A stretch of 64,000 bases of DNA from Earliella scabrosa (lineage: Eukaryota; Basidiomycota; Agaricomycetes; Polyporales; Polyporaceae): NCBI GenBank assembly GCA_022605405.1, contig JABYQQ010000003.1, positions 558,001-622,000 on the forward strand, in the 5' to 3' direction. The notes below the pieces were generated by a model. The model was given only the letters and a program-made list of their open reading frames with translations. It did not search any database and was not told the origin of the DNA. This document shows, piece by piece, positions 1 through 14,335 of the stretch (position 1 is its first letter; every line of letters begins with the position of its first letter). The translations under genes and the position numbers were made by a program.

Positions 1-724
1 GCTCGCAATATGGATAGGCCTCTCGAGCGTATTCGTCGAGCTCATGCATTGGTGGCCGAATCCTGAGCACGGGCTCTTGGGATACCTCGCGCCTGTCCCC
101 GCCTTTGGGACGACGTCCATCGTGTTCATGTTCGCGATCGACTGGTATGTGATCGCCACCCTCGCGTGCACAGACATATGTTCACCGTGTCGTCCTCTTA
201 GGCTCAACCGCTGGGGCTTCGAGGAACGCTCTGCACACGTCCTCCGCCGCCCAGACCTAGTTGACATACCCAAGTACTACTCGCGCTCTCCCTCCTCGGG
301 GTTCTGGGTGCTGCAGTACGGAGACAGGGTCATTGGTCACATCGCCCTCGACGCGTCTGTCGACGCTGACTCAGACGAGGCCATCGCGGACAAAACGATC
401 AGGAAAGACAAGGCGGGCAAGGTCGTCCTGTCCAAGGGCACCGCAAAAGTTGCAACCATACGTCACTTCTACGTCGACGAGGAGTACCGGCCCGCCGGCA
501 TGGCGAATGACCTGCTGGAGTTCGCGCTCAAGCATGCCTTCACAGCAGACCCGAAGCTGGAGGCGGTGCGCGCTACCGACTCGCCGCTGCAGGCTTATGT
601 TGGTGATGCCCTGCGCTCGCATGGGTTCGTTCTGGAGAGGAAGACGGAGAGCTTTGGGGTACTGCGATGGCAGAGCAGCGTGAAGATTGTCCAGCGAAGT
701 CGCTGGGCCGCTGAAGCCCACTGA
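1..724 (+). CDS. GNAT-family N-acetyltransferase with N-terminal membrane segments (5' end missing)
   Basis: The reading frame is already open at the left edge, so the N-terminus lies outside the window. A 57 nt intron at 145-201 (GTATGT..TTAG) joins the first visible exon to the second. The first exon encodes hydrophobic stretches that look membrane-embedded. The second carries a GNAT acetyl-CoA fold: a strand with HFYVDEEYRP, where the family's motif A sits, then the helix GMANDLLEFALKHAF, and a C-terminal half ending near LRSHGFVLERKTESFG. The family moves an acetyl group from acetyl-CoA to an amine; the substrate cannot be read from sequence. GNAT proteins with membrane anchors are common in basidiomycetes. 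The intron length is a multiple of three, so retention would add residues without a stop. Confidence 0.75.
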   Translation, partial: LAIWIGLSSVFVELMHWWPNPEHGLLGYLAPVPAFGTTSIVFMFAIDWYVIATLACTDICSPCRPLRLNRWGFEERSAHVLRRPDLVDIPKYYSRSPSSGFWVLQYGDRVIGHIALDASVDADSDEAIADKTIRKDKAGKVVLSKGTAKVATIRHFYVDEEYRPAGMANDLLEFALKHAFTADPKLEAVRATDSPLQAYVGDALRSHGFVLERKTESFGVLRWQSSVKIVQRSRWAAEAH

Positions 725-858
725 GCATCGTCATGTCCGACGAGAGAGGTGTAATCGTCGCTTACATTGGGCAAATGAGTAGATAATACAGGGTGAAAGC
801 ATTTGCTTCAACTAGACTCTTCCATCTCCGTCCAATAACCTTCGCGCGCGTTCATCGT

Positions 859-2055
859 TTAAGACAGGAAGTTAACCAATGCATCCGCCACGATCTTCCA
901 GTGCCCCTCCCGCAAGACCAGATCGTGGAAGGCACCTTCAACGGTAACGACCTCGGCCTTCGGGACGCGCGACTTGATCTTGTTGGCCTCCTCATACGGA
1001 ACGACCTCGTCATCGGTGCCCTATTACGCGTCAGCGGGCAACACAGATCAGGGACGTAGGTTGCGGGTGCTCACATGGATGACTAGGACTTCCAGGTCCT
1101 TCTTCTCGGGCCCGACCGAGAGGCTGGCAAGCTTGTCGAACGTGCTCTGTAGGCCGCGAATGGGCCCGTCGTTGAAGCACGACTGCAAGCTGCGTTTGTA
1201 GCCAGGGAGTTCGCTAGCTTGGAGATTGCGGAGCTGCGTGGGCATTGGATATTTGAGTTGCAAAGTCGAAACCGGCAGTACAGCGATGAGAGGAGCGTAC
1301 CTGGTGATACTCTTTGATCGCGACTTTCTGAAGGAGTGGACCATGCCTCAACGCCTCAACGTTTCTGGGATTCCCAAGGACTTACGGCTGGACCAGACGT
1401 GGCCGAGGGTGATCTCTGCAGGAGATGTTGAGCACTATGCTTTGTCGAGGGCAGCATCTGATGGACATACCTCAAGTAGCCCCGCGGATGCTATCAATAC
1501 TGTCTTTCCCGTGACAAGATGAGGCAAGGACGCAGTAAATGCAGCAGCGATCCCGCCGCCCTGACCAAACATCCGTCATCTCGTCAGCAAGGTAAGGGTA
1601 GGGCAACACTCAGCTCACCATAGAGAAGCCAACGAAGTGCGCGGTGTCCCAACGCACGTACTGCATCAGAAGGGCGAGCTGGGTGACAAATAGCGTGGGG
1701 TCGCTGATGGTCTTCGGGGCTTCAGAGTATCCTTTGCCATACAGGTCTGTATGTGAGGGTCGCGCAGGGGTCAATGCACGGGGAGGGTGGATTGCGAGCT
1801 AATTACTCACCGTAGATGAGCACCCTGAATCCTCGTTCTGCGAGGTAAGGACCAATCTCTCTCCACGTCACGCTAGGCGTGGATATGCCGTGAATCAAGA
1901 CGACCTGGGAAGGAGCTAATGAGAAGGAGTTGCACTAGATTATGAAGGTCAGAGCGGACCTTAGTGCCTTCCTCTGGGCCGATGACCCAATATCGGACGC
2001 GGCCGTAGGGAAGCGGGGCGTAGTTTCCTGCGTGAAGGGTCAGAGGGTCAGACAT
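859..2055 (-). CDS. Alpha/beta-hydrolase fold protein
   Basis: Eight exons (1960-2055, 1811-1904, 1619-1746, 1471-1560, 1386-1415, 1301-1327, 1075-1233, 859-1020) give 261 residues and keep frame throughout. Landmarks of the fold are in order: strand and oxyanion motif VVLIHGIS, then YDLYGKGYSEAP, the nucleophile elbow GFSMGG (Ser between two Gly, completed across an intron), LVIHGTDDEV carrying a likely acid residue, and GAFHDLVLREG with the likely catalytic His near the C-terminus. This matches the small soluble hydrolase type (epoxide hydrolase, lipase or esterase-like); the substrate is unknown. No signal peptide is seen, so it is probably cytosolic. The start at 2055 was chosen because MSDPL opens the conserved N-terminus; an in-frame ATG lies 9 nt upstream. 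Confidence 0.85.
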
Positions 2056-2913
2056 GGTAAGCAATCCATATCATTAGTGGTAGGTGCTGCCATTTGGGAA
2101 CAGGTCCTCGGGGTAAATCTTGCGGATCTGGGAGTTTACTGGGAGGGACTCCATCGAATGATCCACAGGGACAGGGAACTTCAAGACCGTGATCTCAGCT
2201 ATCAACTGACTAAGGCGATTCAATGGTCTCGAGGGCAGGACCGCACCGTTGCGTTACCAGACATTATGTTCGCGCCGAATTGGACTAGTAGTCGTAGCGA
2301 CTCGTAGGGCCGGATGCGCTTGCTCCTGCAGACGAAGGCGTTTCTGACAAAGCTACATTGGGGCCGGAGCGTGCAACAGGACTTGCGTATACATTCGGAG
2401 CGGCATGTGTTGGTGGGAGGCAAGCATAGACGGCGGCCGGGCCGGACAACATTCGGGCGTCTCGGCAGCCCGCCGATCCCGATCTCCCGCGTTTCGAGCT
2501 CTACGGTTCACGGAGAGTCCGAGTCGAATTCGACCATCCTCGTCCGGTAGACGATCATGCCGCCCATGTTCTCCCCTGGCTTCAGACGGTCAGTGTGTGA
2601 GTGCGCGCTGTGCGTCTCGATGTGCCGAGCTGTGCTCGAACGCTCACGTACTACATCCCGCTCAGCGCCACCGACGCGTCTATAGATGAATAAACCACAT
2701 TCAGGAAGCACTCTCGAGATCTACACACTCTTATTTCATTTCTTCAGCGTTGCTCACGGCAACATGAGTGGTCGGCCGAGCGCATACGTCTTCCTCTCGC
2801 TGACGAATCGCATGCCATTTGTCCTCGAAGTTCGTGTATAAAGGCATTCTGACCTGCGGTGAGTGGGACGCATACACTCTCTTTGCTACTCTTCGCTAAT
2901 ATCTGCTGCTACA
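2056..2913. other. Divergent intergenic region
   Basis: It separates the hydrolase (leftward) from the carboxylesterase (rightward) and must hold both promoters. A TATA-like box is seen near its right end. Short open frames inside lack family motifs or consistent splice sites. Confidence 0.5.
2837..2842 (+). promoter_or_regulatory. TATA box of the carboxylesterase gene
   Basis: TATAAA lies 72 nt before the proposed ATG at 2914, a plausible distance for a fungal TATA-driven, inducible secreted enzyme. Confidence 0.5.
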
Positions 2914-5154
<2,241 letters not shown>

Positions 5155-5330
5155 TCAGCGAGACCGAGCTCTGATGTACGGATGTCTTGCGTAGACAGTC
5201 AATCTACATTCATTGTCCATGATTCCGAGGAGTCATGCTATCAATGGTATGAATGGCTACTGCAGCTCGGATGACTCGGACCGAAGCCCGGTGACGACAC
5301 ATACGCGCCTAAGCCCAGATCTGGATAGAG

Positions 5331-6647
5331 ATGACCTCTCTTCTCTCTTCCACTCTCGCGCAGACCGCGCGCAACCAGCCATTTGTGCTCCTGCAGTCGT
5401 CAACGGCACAGTCATGCCTCCCAGTTCTCCGCGCGCTGGTGAAACAGGCCAGCGCACGTACGCGTGAGACGACAATACTGTTCTGCTTCTTGTACCCGCC
5501 GTCAAGATTTTTGGACGAGACAAGCACACAACCAGACAGTGTACGCGTGGTAGACAGAACAGCGAATGTTCCGGGCTACGAGGACGCTTCGAGTTCGACC
5601 TCAGACTTCAGCGCTACCCTAATAACTGAGGTGCTCGACGCCGTTCGCTCCGGTGCGTGTGCCGATTGGAAAGTCCCATACTAGCAGCTCACCCAGAACG
5701 TTGTGCCACAGCTCCTACAGGTCCCGTCAGTGTCATTCTCGACTCTGCAGACACAATCTTGTCAGATCTCGCATCAACATCAGAGACGACCCGCCTCCTC
5801 ACCGAACTGCTCTCCATCGTCCGTAGCCGAGGCGGTGAGCAAATCCTCCTACCGATCTACCCATCCGTCTGACCACGCGCGCAGGATCCTCGCGCCTCAT
5901 CGTGCACGCCCTCGCTCCAAACACGCTCCTACCGATCCTCACCCAGACCCGCTTCTCCAGCTCCCTGACGCACCTCACCGCCCACCCCACCGCGCTCCTC
6001 ACACACATCGCAGCCGCCTACCTCACGCCCCCGCCCCCGCTCTCCCCGCCCGAGAAGTTCTGGGGCGTGTTCATCCCCATCGCCGAGCGCCACTATGAAT
6101 CCGAGAAGCTCGTGTTCGGACCAGGGGGCGAGGGCAGCGGCCAGCTAGAGTTCGTCGTCGAGGTCCTCGTCCGTGGGGGCGCCGACGGGTCTGGCAGGCG
6201 GCGTGGGGCCGAGCGGGTGCTCGAGGGATGGTCGCCCGTAGTAGGGGGCGTGTGCGAGCTCCGCGAGCTGGAGGGCCTGAGGCCGCTCTGGGCGAAAAAG
6301 CCGGTGCATGAGGTAGGACTTCGTCCCACTCCCGTGCCTCGTCCTCTGTTTGCTAACATGCGAATACTGCATCGCCTATCTGCCCAGATTCAGAGCACGG
6401 CAGACCCGACCCAAAATCTCTCATTCAATCTGAACCTCACGCCGGAGCAGCAGCGTTCTCGCGCACAGGTCCCATTGCCCTATGCACATGAAGGTGCGTG
6501 GTTTCCCATTGCATGCAAGCCTGGTAGCCTGACAGTCCTTCAGGCAAATCGAACGAACCAAATCCAGCGCCGGCCACTATCCTGTATGATCCTGACTCTG
6601 CGGACGACCTCGACGATGATGATCCGGACGAGGATCTGGACATTTAG
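5331..6647 (+). CDS. ELP5: Elongator complex subunit 5
   Basis: Five exons (5331-5652, 5712-5834, 5885-6312, 6388-6493, 6544-6647) give 360 residues. Elp5 forms with Elp4 and Elp6 the RecA-like subcomplex of Elongator, which modifies the wobble uridine of tRNAs in the cytoplasm. The sequence shows the degenerate RecA-like core (VILDSADTIL, then LIVHALAP) and the diagnostic C-terminal block VPLPYAHEG followed by ILYDPDSADDLDDDDPDEDL, an acidic tail typical of Elp5. No Walker A motif is seen, as expected for this subunit. The assignment rests mainly on the tail and on length; the middle is divergent, as usual for the family. Confidence 0.82.
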
Positions 6648-6865
6648 GATCACGCGATCTGTACCACAGGTGTATCATCCTAGAGAACGTTGCGATTCCA
6701 TGTAGCGATACAACATCGTATGATAAGGACAAAAACACAAGTACACCATGATTGCACAACATTTCGACAAGGAACAACCGTCCTGACCGTACTACCCGTG
6801 GCGATCCAATTACCCTGAACTCTACGATACCGTCTATGCTGCCAGAAAAGAAGAGACCATCTCCC

Positions 6866-9800
6866 TCACAGTGGTTCCTCACGCACCCTCCGCGCGATCT
6901 CGTCGAACTCGAAGCCGAGAGCTCGCATGAAGCCGAGCTCTTCTTCACGCTCCAGCCTGCGGAACGAGTCGTCGTCTCCAAACTCGGACCCGGAGAAGTC
7001 GAACGACAGATTGAGGCTCGGATTAAAGTCGAGCGTCTTCGTAATCGGGGTACTTGAACTCTCTCCGACGAGGTGGGCCATGTTGCTGCTGCCGACAAGT
7101 CGATCGCGGTGGAACGAGTAGGACCCAGAGTTGGACAACTCGTTGGCGTCCTGCAGATAGTACTCCCGCTCGGTGCTCGAACCGAAACTAAACGTTCCGC
7201 TCGAGTAGTCTGGCGTGCGCGCGAAGCTCATGCTGTCGAGGTCGGATTCCGGTCGAGGCGAATAGGACCTCCCGAAACCAGAGACGTTGTCACCCTCGCT
7301 CACGTGTTCCAGAGCGTCGAAATACATCGACTCAGCTGCTGAACTGACGGTGGAAGATACCAGACTGGATCGATGGGAACCGCGTGTCTCGATCGTTGGT
7401 AGCAGGACAGGTGGCGGCAGGGGAGGGATGTACTCTTCCTGTTGTGAGGTGACCGCCTCAGGCCGGAAGCTATCACGAGTGACGGTGGTCACGGTGTCCC
7501 CGCGAGGGCGGCGTCGACTAAACCGCCTCTTCTTCAGACTACCCGTGTCGACGTGGTCTGCAGCAATAGAAGCTACCGGACGGGGCGCACGTCTGGCCAT
7601 GAGTGAAGAGAGCGAGAAGCGGCGAGATCGCTTGTCCTTGGGTCCTGGCAATCCTGCGTCGAGGCCGGGGGATGCAGCATGCTGCCCTGGCGCCGTCTGA
7701 GTCCTCGACCTGGTAGGTGGTTCGTCAATTGAAGAGCGTTCTATGCGGATGTCGCAAGGATGCTGAACGTCAGGAAGCTCTCCACCCCAGAATCTTTCTG
7801 GCACAGGAAGGGTATCGTTGTTAGCAGTCGTGGATGCCAAGTCGACGACGGACGCAGAGTGATGCTCCGACCGGCCGGCTGTCTCGTCTGGAAGGTGTGA
7901 GGACACTGGCAATGGAGGAGGGACGACCGCGGCACGCAGCGCATCGAGCTTCGACTTCGTGAGAACCGACGAGAGTGAAAACCTTCGTGACTTGCGTTCA
8001 CTCGTCGCGCTGGCTCCGTTCTCAGTGATCTGGGAGGCCGCGGGCTGACGCTCCAGTCTAGGCTTGGGAGTATGGGGCGAATGAAGAGGATCGATGGATT
8101 CGGGCGGGAAAGCTTGATGAGATTCTGTTTGGTTTGTGTTATCTGTGGTCCCTGCTTGAGGAGACGAGGGTGACACTTGCCGCAAAACAGTGTTGCGAGT
8201 AGGACTTCGAGGACGAGTAGGAACAGCGGAATGCACCCGTTCGGTAGACGGGAGAAACATGGGGAGAGGCAAGGACCGCCGATGATTGCGCATCAACCTG
8301 GCGCGAGGACTGGGCAAGGGTATGGGATGTTCCTGGAGACATATTAACTACGATCGGTAGCAAGCGTTGATAACTTGTTCTCACCGATTCATATTCTACG
8401 TTCGTAACAGCTGTGGTTGTCGTCATCAGACCATATTCGGGCGCGGCTCCTGAGCTCCCAAACTTCGCGTGGACGGCATGTTCCCCCTTGCTCTTGAAAA
8501 GCCCACGAATGCGTTGACCGAACTTCCGCACTCTACCCAACACGGGTTGCCTATCATGCCTGGTCTTCCTTCCAGTTCCATCGGCATCGCCAACGTCCAC
8601 ACGACTGCTGATAGTTCGGACGGGTTGAATGCGTGGGCTCTGCCAGGATGTGGGCGGAGGAGCGGAGGAACGACGAGCGCGGGCAGTAGACTCTGGACCT
8701 GGGATCTCCAAACCCGCCAAAGGTCCATCCTCACTCGCCTCTTGTCTAGGCGCAGCGACGTCTCGGACATGAGGTGCCGTGGAAGCCGCTGTGACAGTGG
8801 AGGCCTGCCTATATGCATGGGGACGGGGCGCTGACACCTCGCAAGTGATTGGTTCCGAAGCCATAGTAGGCAACGCCACTGTTGCGGATTGGACCGAGGG
8901 CGGGAGTGAGAACGAGGACCGCGAGTTGGACGCTGCGACGGCTGCTGCCAAGGCAAACGCGTCCATCTCTTGAGCGGGCGGAAGGTGCCCGGGCCCTCCC
9001 TGGTCGTCACAGGGAGTACCTACGTTGCGTGAGGGTAGGATTGGCGAGTCGGTGCTATTGGGAGGATGCAAGAACGATGAAATGGAAGATGGCGTGAATG
9101 AGGGTGACAGCGCAGCGACGTCTCCTACGGGAGAGCCAGGAACATGACCGTCGATAGAGGAACGCGGCGATGGAGATGAGAATACTCTGTCGAACGGGAT
9201 TTCGGTGGGTGGAACAGGAAACGACAGATCCAGGTGAGCTAGACCAGGAATGAAGTTGAGAAGAGGAGGATCCAGGTGGTGTGCTGCGAAGCGCGGACTC
9301 CTGGAGGCGGGCGACGAGGTTCGCGGATGATGAATGGGACCGGCGATGGATTGGCGAGCAGCGGAAGACTTGCGGTAACGAGCGACTGGCGATGGAGAGT
9401 CTGAAGGAGGTGCGAAGTTGTCTAGAAGGAGCGACTGGCTTCCGCCGAGCCTGGTCGGCCAGTCCGCCAGGTCTGGCGTGTTCAGTGGACTCGACTTGGC
9501 CGTTGAAAGCTGTCGGACGGCCGTGAGCTCGACATTGTGACTCGTGCGGATCACGCATGGATACGAACCGTTTTGTCCGTAAGCGGAGACATCTTTGCCT
9601 CGAGCGACGCACTCGGGCCTAGCGGACCCGACGTGGGGCAGTCTGGACTGGCAGACCGCGTGGGCGGGTCATACGACCGCGGAGGACCCGCATATGTCCA
9701 CCTCCGACGCGCTTTGCGCGGGTCCTTGCGGGCGCGGAGATGGACGGAAAAGCTGCCTCGCGAGGAGATGGAGGAGACGTCGGCGTCCTGGTCGTCGTTG

Positions 9801-9976
9801 TGGTCGCGCGAGAAGCTAGGCCACGCGCCGGGCGGGTAGGGCATGGTCGAGAGACGGCGCGAGGCGGCGGAGGGCATGGCGGAGGACGAGGGGGAGATGG
9901 AGGAAGGAGAGAGAGAGAGAGGGGTCGTGACGGAGGTGGGACTTGAGCGGGAGGACTTACGCACGAGAGTTGCCAT
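6866..9976 (-). CDS. Large Ser/Pro-rich protein of unknown function
   Basis: Three exons (9569-9976, 8385-9509, 6866-8332) join in frame into 999 residues. I recognise no catalytic domain. The protein is rich in Ser, Pro, Arg and Thr and is probably disordered over most of its length. A basic cluster, RVRKFGQRIRGLFKSKG, lies in the middle exon, with further RS- and KR-rich patches (KSRRFSLSSVL, KDKRSRRFSLSSLMARR) that form an internal near-repeat of the pattern RRFSLSS. The end is more ordered: YFDALEHVSEGD and a last acidic, helical stretch DSFRRLEREEELGFMRALGF. A start 24 nt upstream (position 10000) is also possible. A phosphorylated scaffold is a reasonable guess, but nothing proves it. 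Confidence 0.75.
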
Positions 9977-10275
9977 CTCGGGACAGAGTCGTCGATCCAT
10001 TGCCGACCTGAACGAGACGAGACGCCGTGCTTGGACCTGGGCCTGTCAATTATGACGGCTCTTCTCTTTCCAGTCAGGGCACAATGGCCCGCCACGCTCC
10101 AGATCGGGAGGCCACACAGGGGCGCCACCGGTGCCGCCTGCCACATCGAGGAGACTCCCGCCGTGCTCGGCGCAACTCTATCCATTATTAGTCGCATCGT
10201 AAGAAAGGACAGCAGCCTCCGTCTAAGTGCACTCTACGCATCTATAGAGTCTACCTTCTCGCCCGACCCTCGCAC

Positions 10276-11924
10276 TCAGAGGTCGCCCTTGACCGCCTTG
10301 CTCACGCTCTCCGAGAAGTAGTCGATGTTGTTGCCGTTCAGCCCCGCCATCGAGATTCGCCCGTCGGCGGTCATGTAGATGTGGGCCTTCTCCGCCAACG
10401 CCTTCGTCTGCGGCTGCGTAAGGCCGGTGAAGCTGTTGAACGGCGTCAGCACGGTCTGCGTTGCAAAGAAGCACGAAGGCGCGCACCTGAACATGCCGAT
10501 CTGCTTCTTGATGTGGCTCCACTCGCCAGGCGTGTTCAAGCTCACAAGGTTGTCGTACAGGCGGTCGCGCATCTCGATGATGCGGTTCGCCATGTGCTTC
10601 ACCTCGGACTCCCACAGACCGTACAGCTCGTCGTTGCGGAGAATCGTGCTCGCAATGCGTGCACCGTGCAGCGGCGGGTTCGAGTACATCGGACGGATGA
10701 CGATCTTGAGCTGGCTGTCCACGCGGGCGCGCTCCTCAGGGTCCGCGGTGACCATCGAGAACGCGCCAACACGCTCGCCGTAGAGACCCATGTTCTTCGC
10801 AAACGACTGCGCGAGCGCAATCTGGTGGCCCTCCGAGACGAAGTGCCTGACGGCAAACGCGTCACGAGAAGTCGACCCGGACGCGAAGCCCTGGTAAGCC
10901 ATGTCGAAGAAGGGGAAGAGCGACTTCTCCTTGACAATGTCGGATATCTCCTTCCACTGCTCCGGAGTAGGGTCCACACCGGTGGGGTTGTGCGCGCAAG
11001 CGTGAAGGAGCACGATCGACTGCTCCGGCATGTTCTTCACATCATAAATCGAGCGTGAGCCAGTGGTTCCCACCCGAAAGCTGCCGACGCACCTTCAGGT
11101 CCTCCTTCATGCCCTCGAAGTCGAGGCCAACAGTCTTCTTGTCAAAGTACCGGTAGCCCTTGACCTCCAGACCAGAGTCACGGAAGACGGGGGTGTGGTT
11201 GCCCCATGAAGGGACGGGGAGGTAAATAGTCTTGACGTGGGGGAAGAAACGACCCAAGAAAGCACCGCCAATGCGGAGGGCACCGGTCCCAGAAATAGAC
11301 TGCGTCACAGCAACCTGCACAGCGGCCATACGACGCGTCAAGACGGTGCCACCTCACAGGGCGATAATGAACACGCACTCGGCTCTCCTTCAGCGGGACG
11401 CTGTCCGCACCGTACGCGAGCTTCGCCGCCGACTGGGTGAATTCGGGGAGACCAGTGATCGGGAGGTACTCCTTGTCCGGGTTCTGCTGGACGAGGAGCT
11501 CCTCCGCCTTCTTCACCGCGTTCAAGACGTACGGCTTGCCGTTCTCGTCACGGTATGCGCCGACACCAAGGTTGATCTTGCGCGAGTCCTTGTCCGCCTT
11601 GAAAGCCTCAGTGACACCTGGTACACGGGAAAAATGCCTCCGTCAGAATGCTTCCTTTAAGGTCTCGTGGTCGAGTAGTGAATAGCGAACGCAGGGCTGC
11701 GGCAAGCGAGGCCCGAGCAGCAGCACTTCTCGCACAAGGAAGTCACAGGCACGATCTCGCTGCAGCCCTCCGGGAGATTTCCGCAATACAAGCCGTGGAG
11801 ACCGCCACGTACCAAGGATGGGGTCCGGAGGACCCGCCGGAACCGCAGACCAAACGGAGAGCGAGCCCGCGTAGCGGACATGCCTGGGTGCAGCGCGAGC
11901 GAGAGGGCGGGCAATGGCCTGCAT
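10276..11924 (-). CDS. Aspartate aminotransferase, mitochondrial
   Basis: Four exons (11813-11924, 11379-11617, 11093-11314, 10276-11034) encode 443 residues. It catalyses the PLP-dependent exchange between aspartate plus 2-oxoglutarate and oxaloacetate plus glutamate, part of the malate-aspartate shuttle. Visible marks are [16 protein letters not shown] and [16 protein letters not shown] at the N-terminus, [17 protein letters not shown], and the PLP-lysine block [18 protein letters not shown]. The first ~20 residues ([20 protein letters not shown]) are Arg-rich with few acids, a mitochondrial presequence. The first intron (11618-11812, 195 nt) is about three times longer than its neighbours. 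The gene is divergent from the Asp-tRNA synthetase gene with only 329 bp between the two starts. Confidence 0.96.
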
Positions 11925-12253
11925 TTTGAGCGACGAGGACGAGAAAAAGAGGATGAAGGAGACCAAGAAAGACGATGAGCTGGTATAATATACAGGCCGC
12001 GAGCCAGTCTGGAGTTGTCTACCTCCACCTGCCTGATTTCACACGGCGTTAGAACGGGGACCGAGCTCCGGAACAACCCGGCTTGCTCTAGAGCAAACCA
12101 TAGCGTAACCGTGCGTCAACTCCTAACCCTAAAATAGGTGTCTAGATCAGATAACCGCCATAAACTCTAGATCTGCTCGACACATTCTCAAGCATCGCCT
12201 GTGCTATAAAGCACCTTGACTCCAGTCAGATTGCACTCCGTAACACCCACAAC
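11925..12253. promoter_or_regulatory. Shared divergent promoter region, aspartate aminotransferase / Asp-tRNA synthetase
   Basis: The 329 bp between the two opposite start codons must drive both genes. Two genes using aspartate side by side could be co-regulated; no specific activator site is clear by eye. A TATA-like run (tggtataatatac) sits at about 11980-11992 toward the leftward gene. Confidence 0.45.
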
Positions 12254-14335
12254 ATGGCTGACTCGGAGGCTACCCAGCAACCTGCCCAACAACCACCCGC
12301 GGAGACGCCGTGAGTCGTGCGATCTCGATCTTCCATGCGATATCTCGCCTGATTGCGTCCACCCAGTGCTGCAGAGGGCGCGGAGGCACCCAAGGGCCCG
12401 TCCAAGAGCGAGCTGAAGAAGCGCGCAAAGGAAGAGGAAAAAGCGCGTAAGGCAGCAGAGAAGGCAGCGAGGCAGGCAGAGCTCGAGGCGCAGAAGGCTG
12501 CCGCAGAGGTCGTGAGTGCACTGTGCGAGCGAACGGATGATCGGACGCCTCTGAACCCTGTGTCTATGCAGGACTATGCGACGGAGTTCTATGGCAAGCT
12601 CCCCTTGAACCAGTCCCAGACGCGTCCGAGGCGCACCCGCGTCCAGATCGTATCCCTGTCGCCCGAGATGGACGGTCAGACCGTCCTCCTGCGTGCGCGT
12701 GTGCAGACGTCGCGTGCGCAGGGCAGCAAGATGGTTTTCCTCAACCTGCGCCAGCGGACCGACTCCGTACAGGCCCTGATGACTGTCGCACCTGGAAAGA
12801 TCAGCAAGCAGATGGCCAAGTGGGCAGCCGGCCTCCAGATCGAGAGCATCGTGCTCGCGGAAGGTATCGTGAAGAAGGCGCCCGAGATCATCAAGAGCGC
12901 GACGGTTGGAGATGTCGAGCTGCACCTCACACAGGTGAGTCATCCTCTCACAATATCATATCGCCTTGGCACAGCCGCTCATGCGACATCCACTGTAGCT
13001 TCACTTGATCTCTGGACTAGAGACTGTCTTGCCCTTCACTGTCGACGACGCCAACCGTCCGGAGCCACCGGAAACGGAGGCCGAGGACGTGCAGTTCAAG
13101 CGCGTGCTTCTTGACACGCGTCTCAACAACCGAGTTGTCGATCTCAGGGTGAGTCGGCTACGAGCGCATGCCAAGGGTCGCCATACTAAACGGAGCTCCA
13201 CAGACGCAAACAAACCAGGCCGTGTTCAGGCTGCAGCATGGAATAGGACATCTCTTCAGGGAATTTTTGGATGGCCAGGGCTTCACCGAAATCCACAGTC
13301 CCAAACTCCAGGGCGCTGCTACGGAGTCTGGCGCTTCCGTCTTCCAGGTTGGCTACTTCAAGGGTAGGTCTTGATCTCCATTGGCCATGTACGCAACTCC
13401 TAATCTACATTGAATCCCACGCAGGCAAGGCGTTCTTGGCACAATCGCCACAACTAGCCAAGCAGATGGCCATTGCTGCTGACTTCGAGCGGGTCTACGA
13501 GATCGGCCCTGTGTTCCGTGCAGAGGACTCAAATACGCACCGGCACATGACCGAGTTCATCGGGCTCGATCTCGAGATGACCATCGAGGAACATTATCAT
13601 GAAGTCATGGAAATGCTCGACGGGCTGTTCCTACACATGTTCCGCGGCCTGAAGCAGCAGTACGGCAAGGAAATCGATGCTGTGCGGAAACAGTTCCCCG
13701 CCGACGAGTTCAAGTGGCGTGAGGGACCCGAGGGCACACTCAAGCTCTCCTTCAAGGAGGCTGTCGATCTCCTCGTCGAAGACGGCGTGCCCAGGGAGGA
13801 CTTGGATGACATCGAGTACGTGCTCTCCGAATGACCGAGACCCGCAACCTCTGACAATTATACTTGCAGCACGGCCAACGAGAAGCGTCTCGGACGCATC
13901 GTCCGTGCGAAGTACGACACTGATTACTACATCATCGACAAGTTCCCCATGGCCCTCCGTCCCTTCTACACCATGCCTGACCCCGAAGACCCGGTGAGTT
14001 CAAGCTTTGCTGCGACGTCTTCCATGCATGACTGAACATATCGCGTCTTCCCTTCGCAGACCCTCTCGAACTCGTACGACTTCTTCATGCGTGGGGAGGA
14101 GATCCTGTCGGGTGCCCAGCGTATCCACGACCCGAAGCTGCTGGAAGAGGGCATGCGTAGCAAGGGCATTGACCCCGCGTCGATGAGCTACTACCTGGAT
14201 GCCTTCAAGCTCGGATGCCCGCCGCACGGCGGAGGCGGTATCGGTCTCGAGCGTGTGCTGATGCTGTTCTTGAAGCTGAACAACATCCGGCGGGCATCGC
14301 TCTTCCCCAGAGACCCCAAGCGACTAGAACCTTAG
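12254..14335 (+). CDS. DPS1: Aspartyl-tRNA synthetase, cytoplasmic
   Basis: Eight exons (12254-12309, 12367-12511, 12572-12934, 12999-13148, 13204-13363, 13425-13815, 13870-13993, 14060-14335) give 554 residues. It charges tRNA-Asp with aspartate in the cytosol. The Lys/Ala/Glu-rich N-terminal helix (residues ~20-65, [20 protein letters not shown]) is the tRNA-binding extension typical of fungal and animal cytosolic enzymes. An OB-fold anticodon domain follows ([20 protein letters not shown]). The class II core shows motif 1 ([15 protein letters not shown]), motif 2 ([15 protein letters not shown]) and motif 3 ([17 protein letters not shown]), and the protein ends in [10 protein letters not shown], the usual C-terminus of this enzyme. 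The donor after residue D of DDID was placed at GTACGT (13816) because it preserves the conserved TANEKRLGR block. Confidence 0.97.

Noticed and set aside
12188..12943. 251-codon open frame on the minus strand
   Set aside because: It is antisense to conserved exons of the Asp-tRNA synthetase and rich in Leu, Arg and Cys as a mirror of that gene's codon use.
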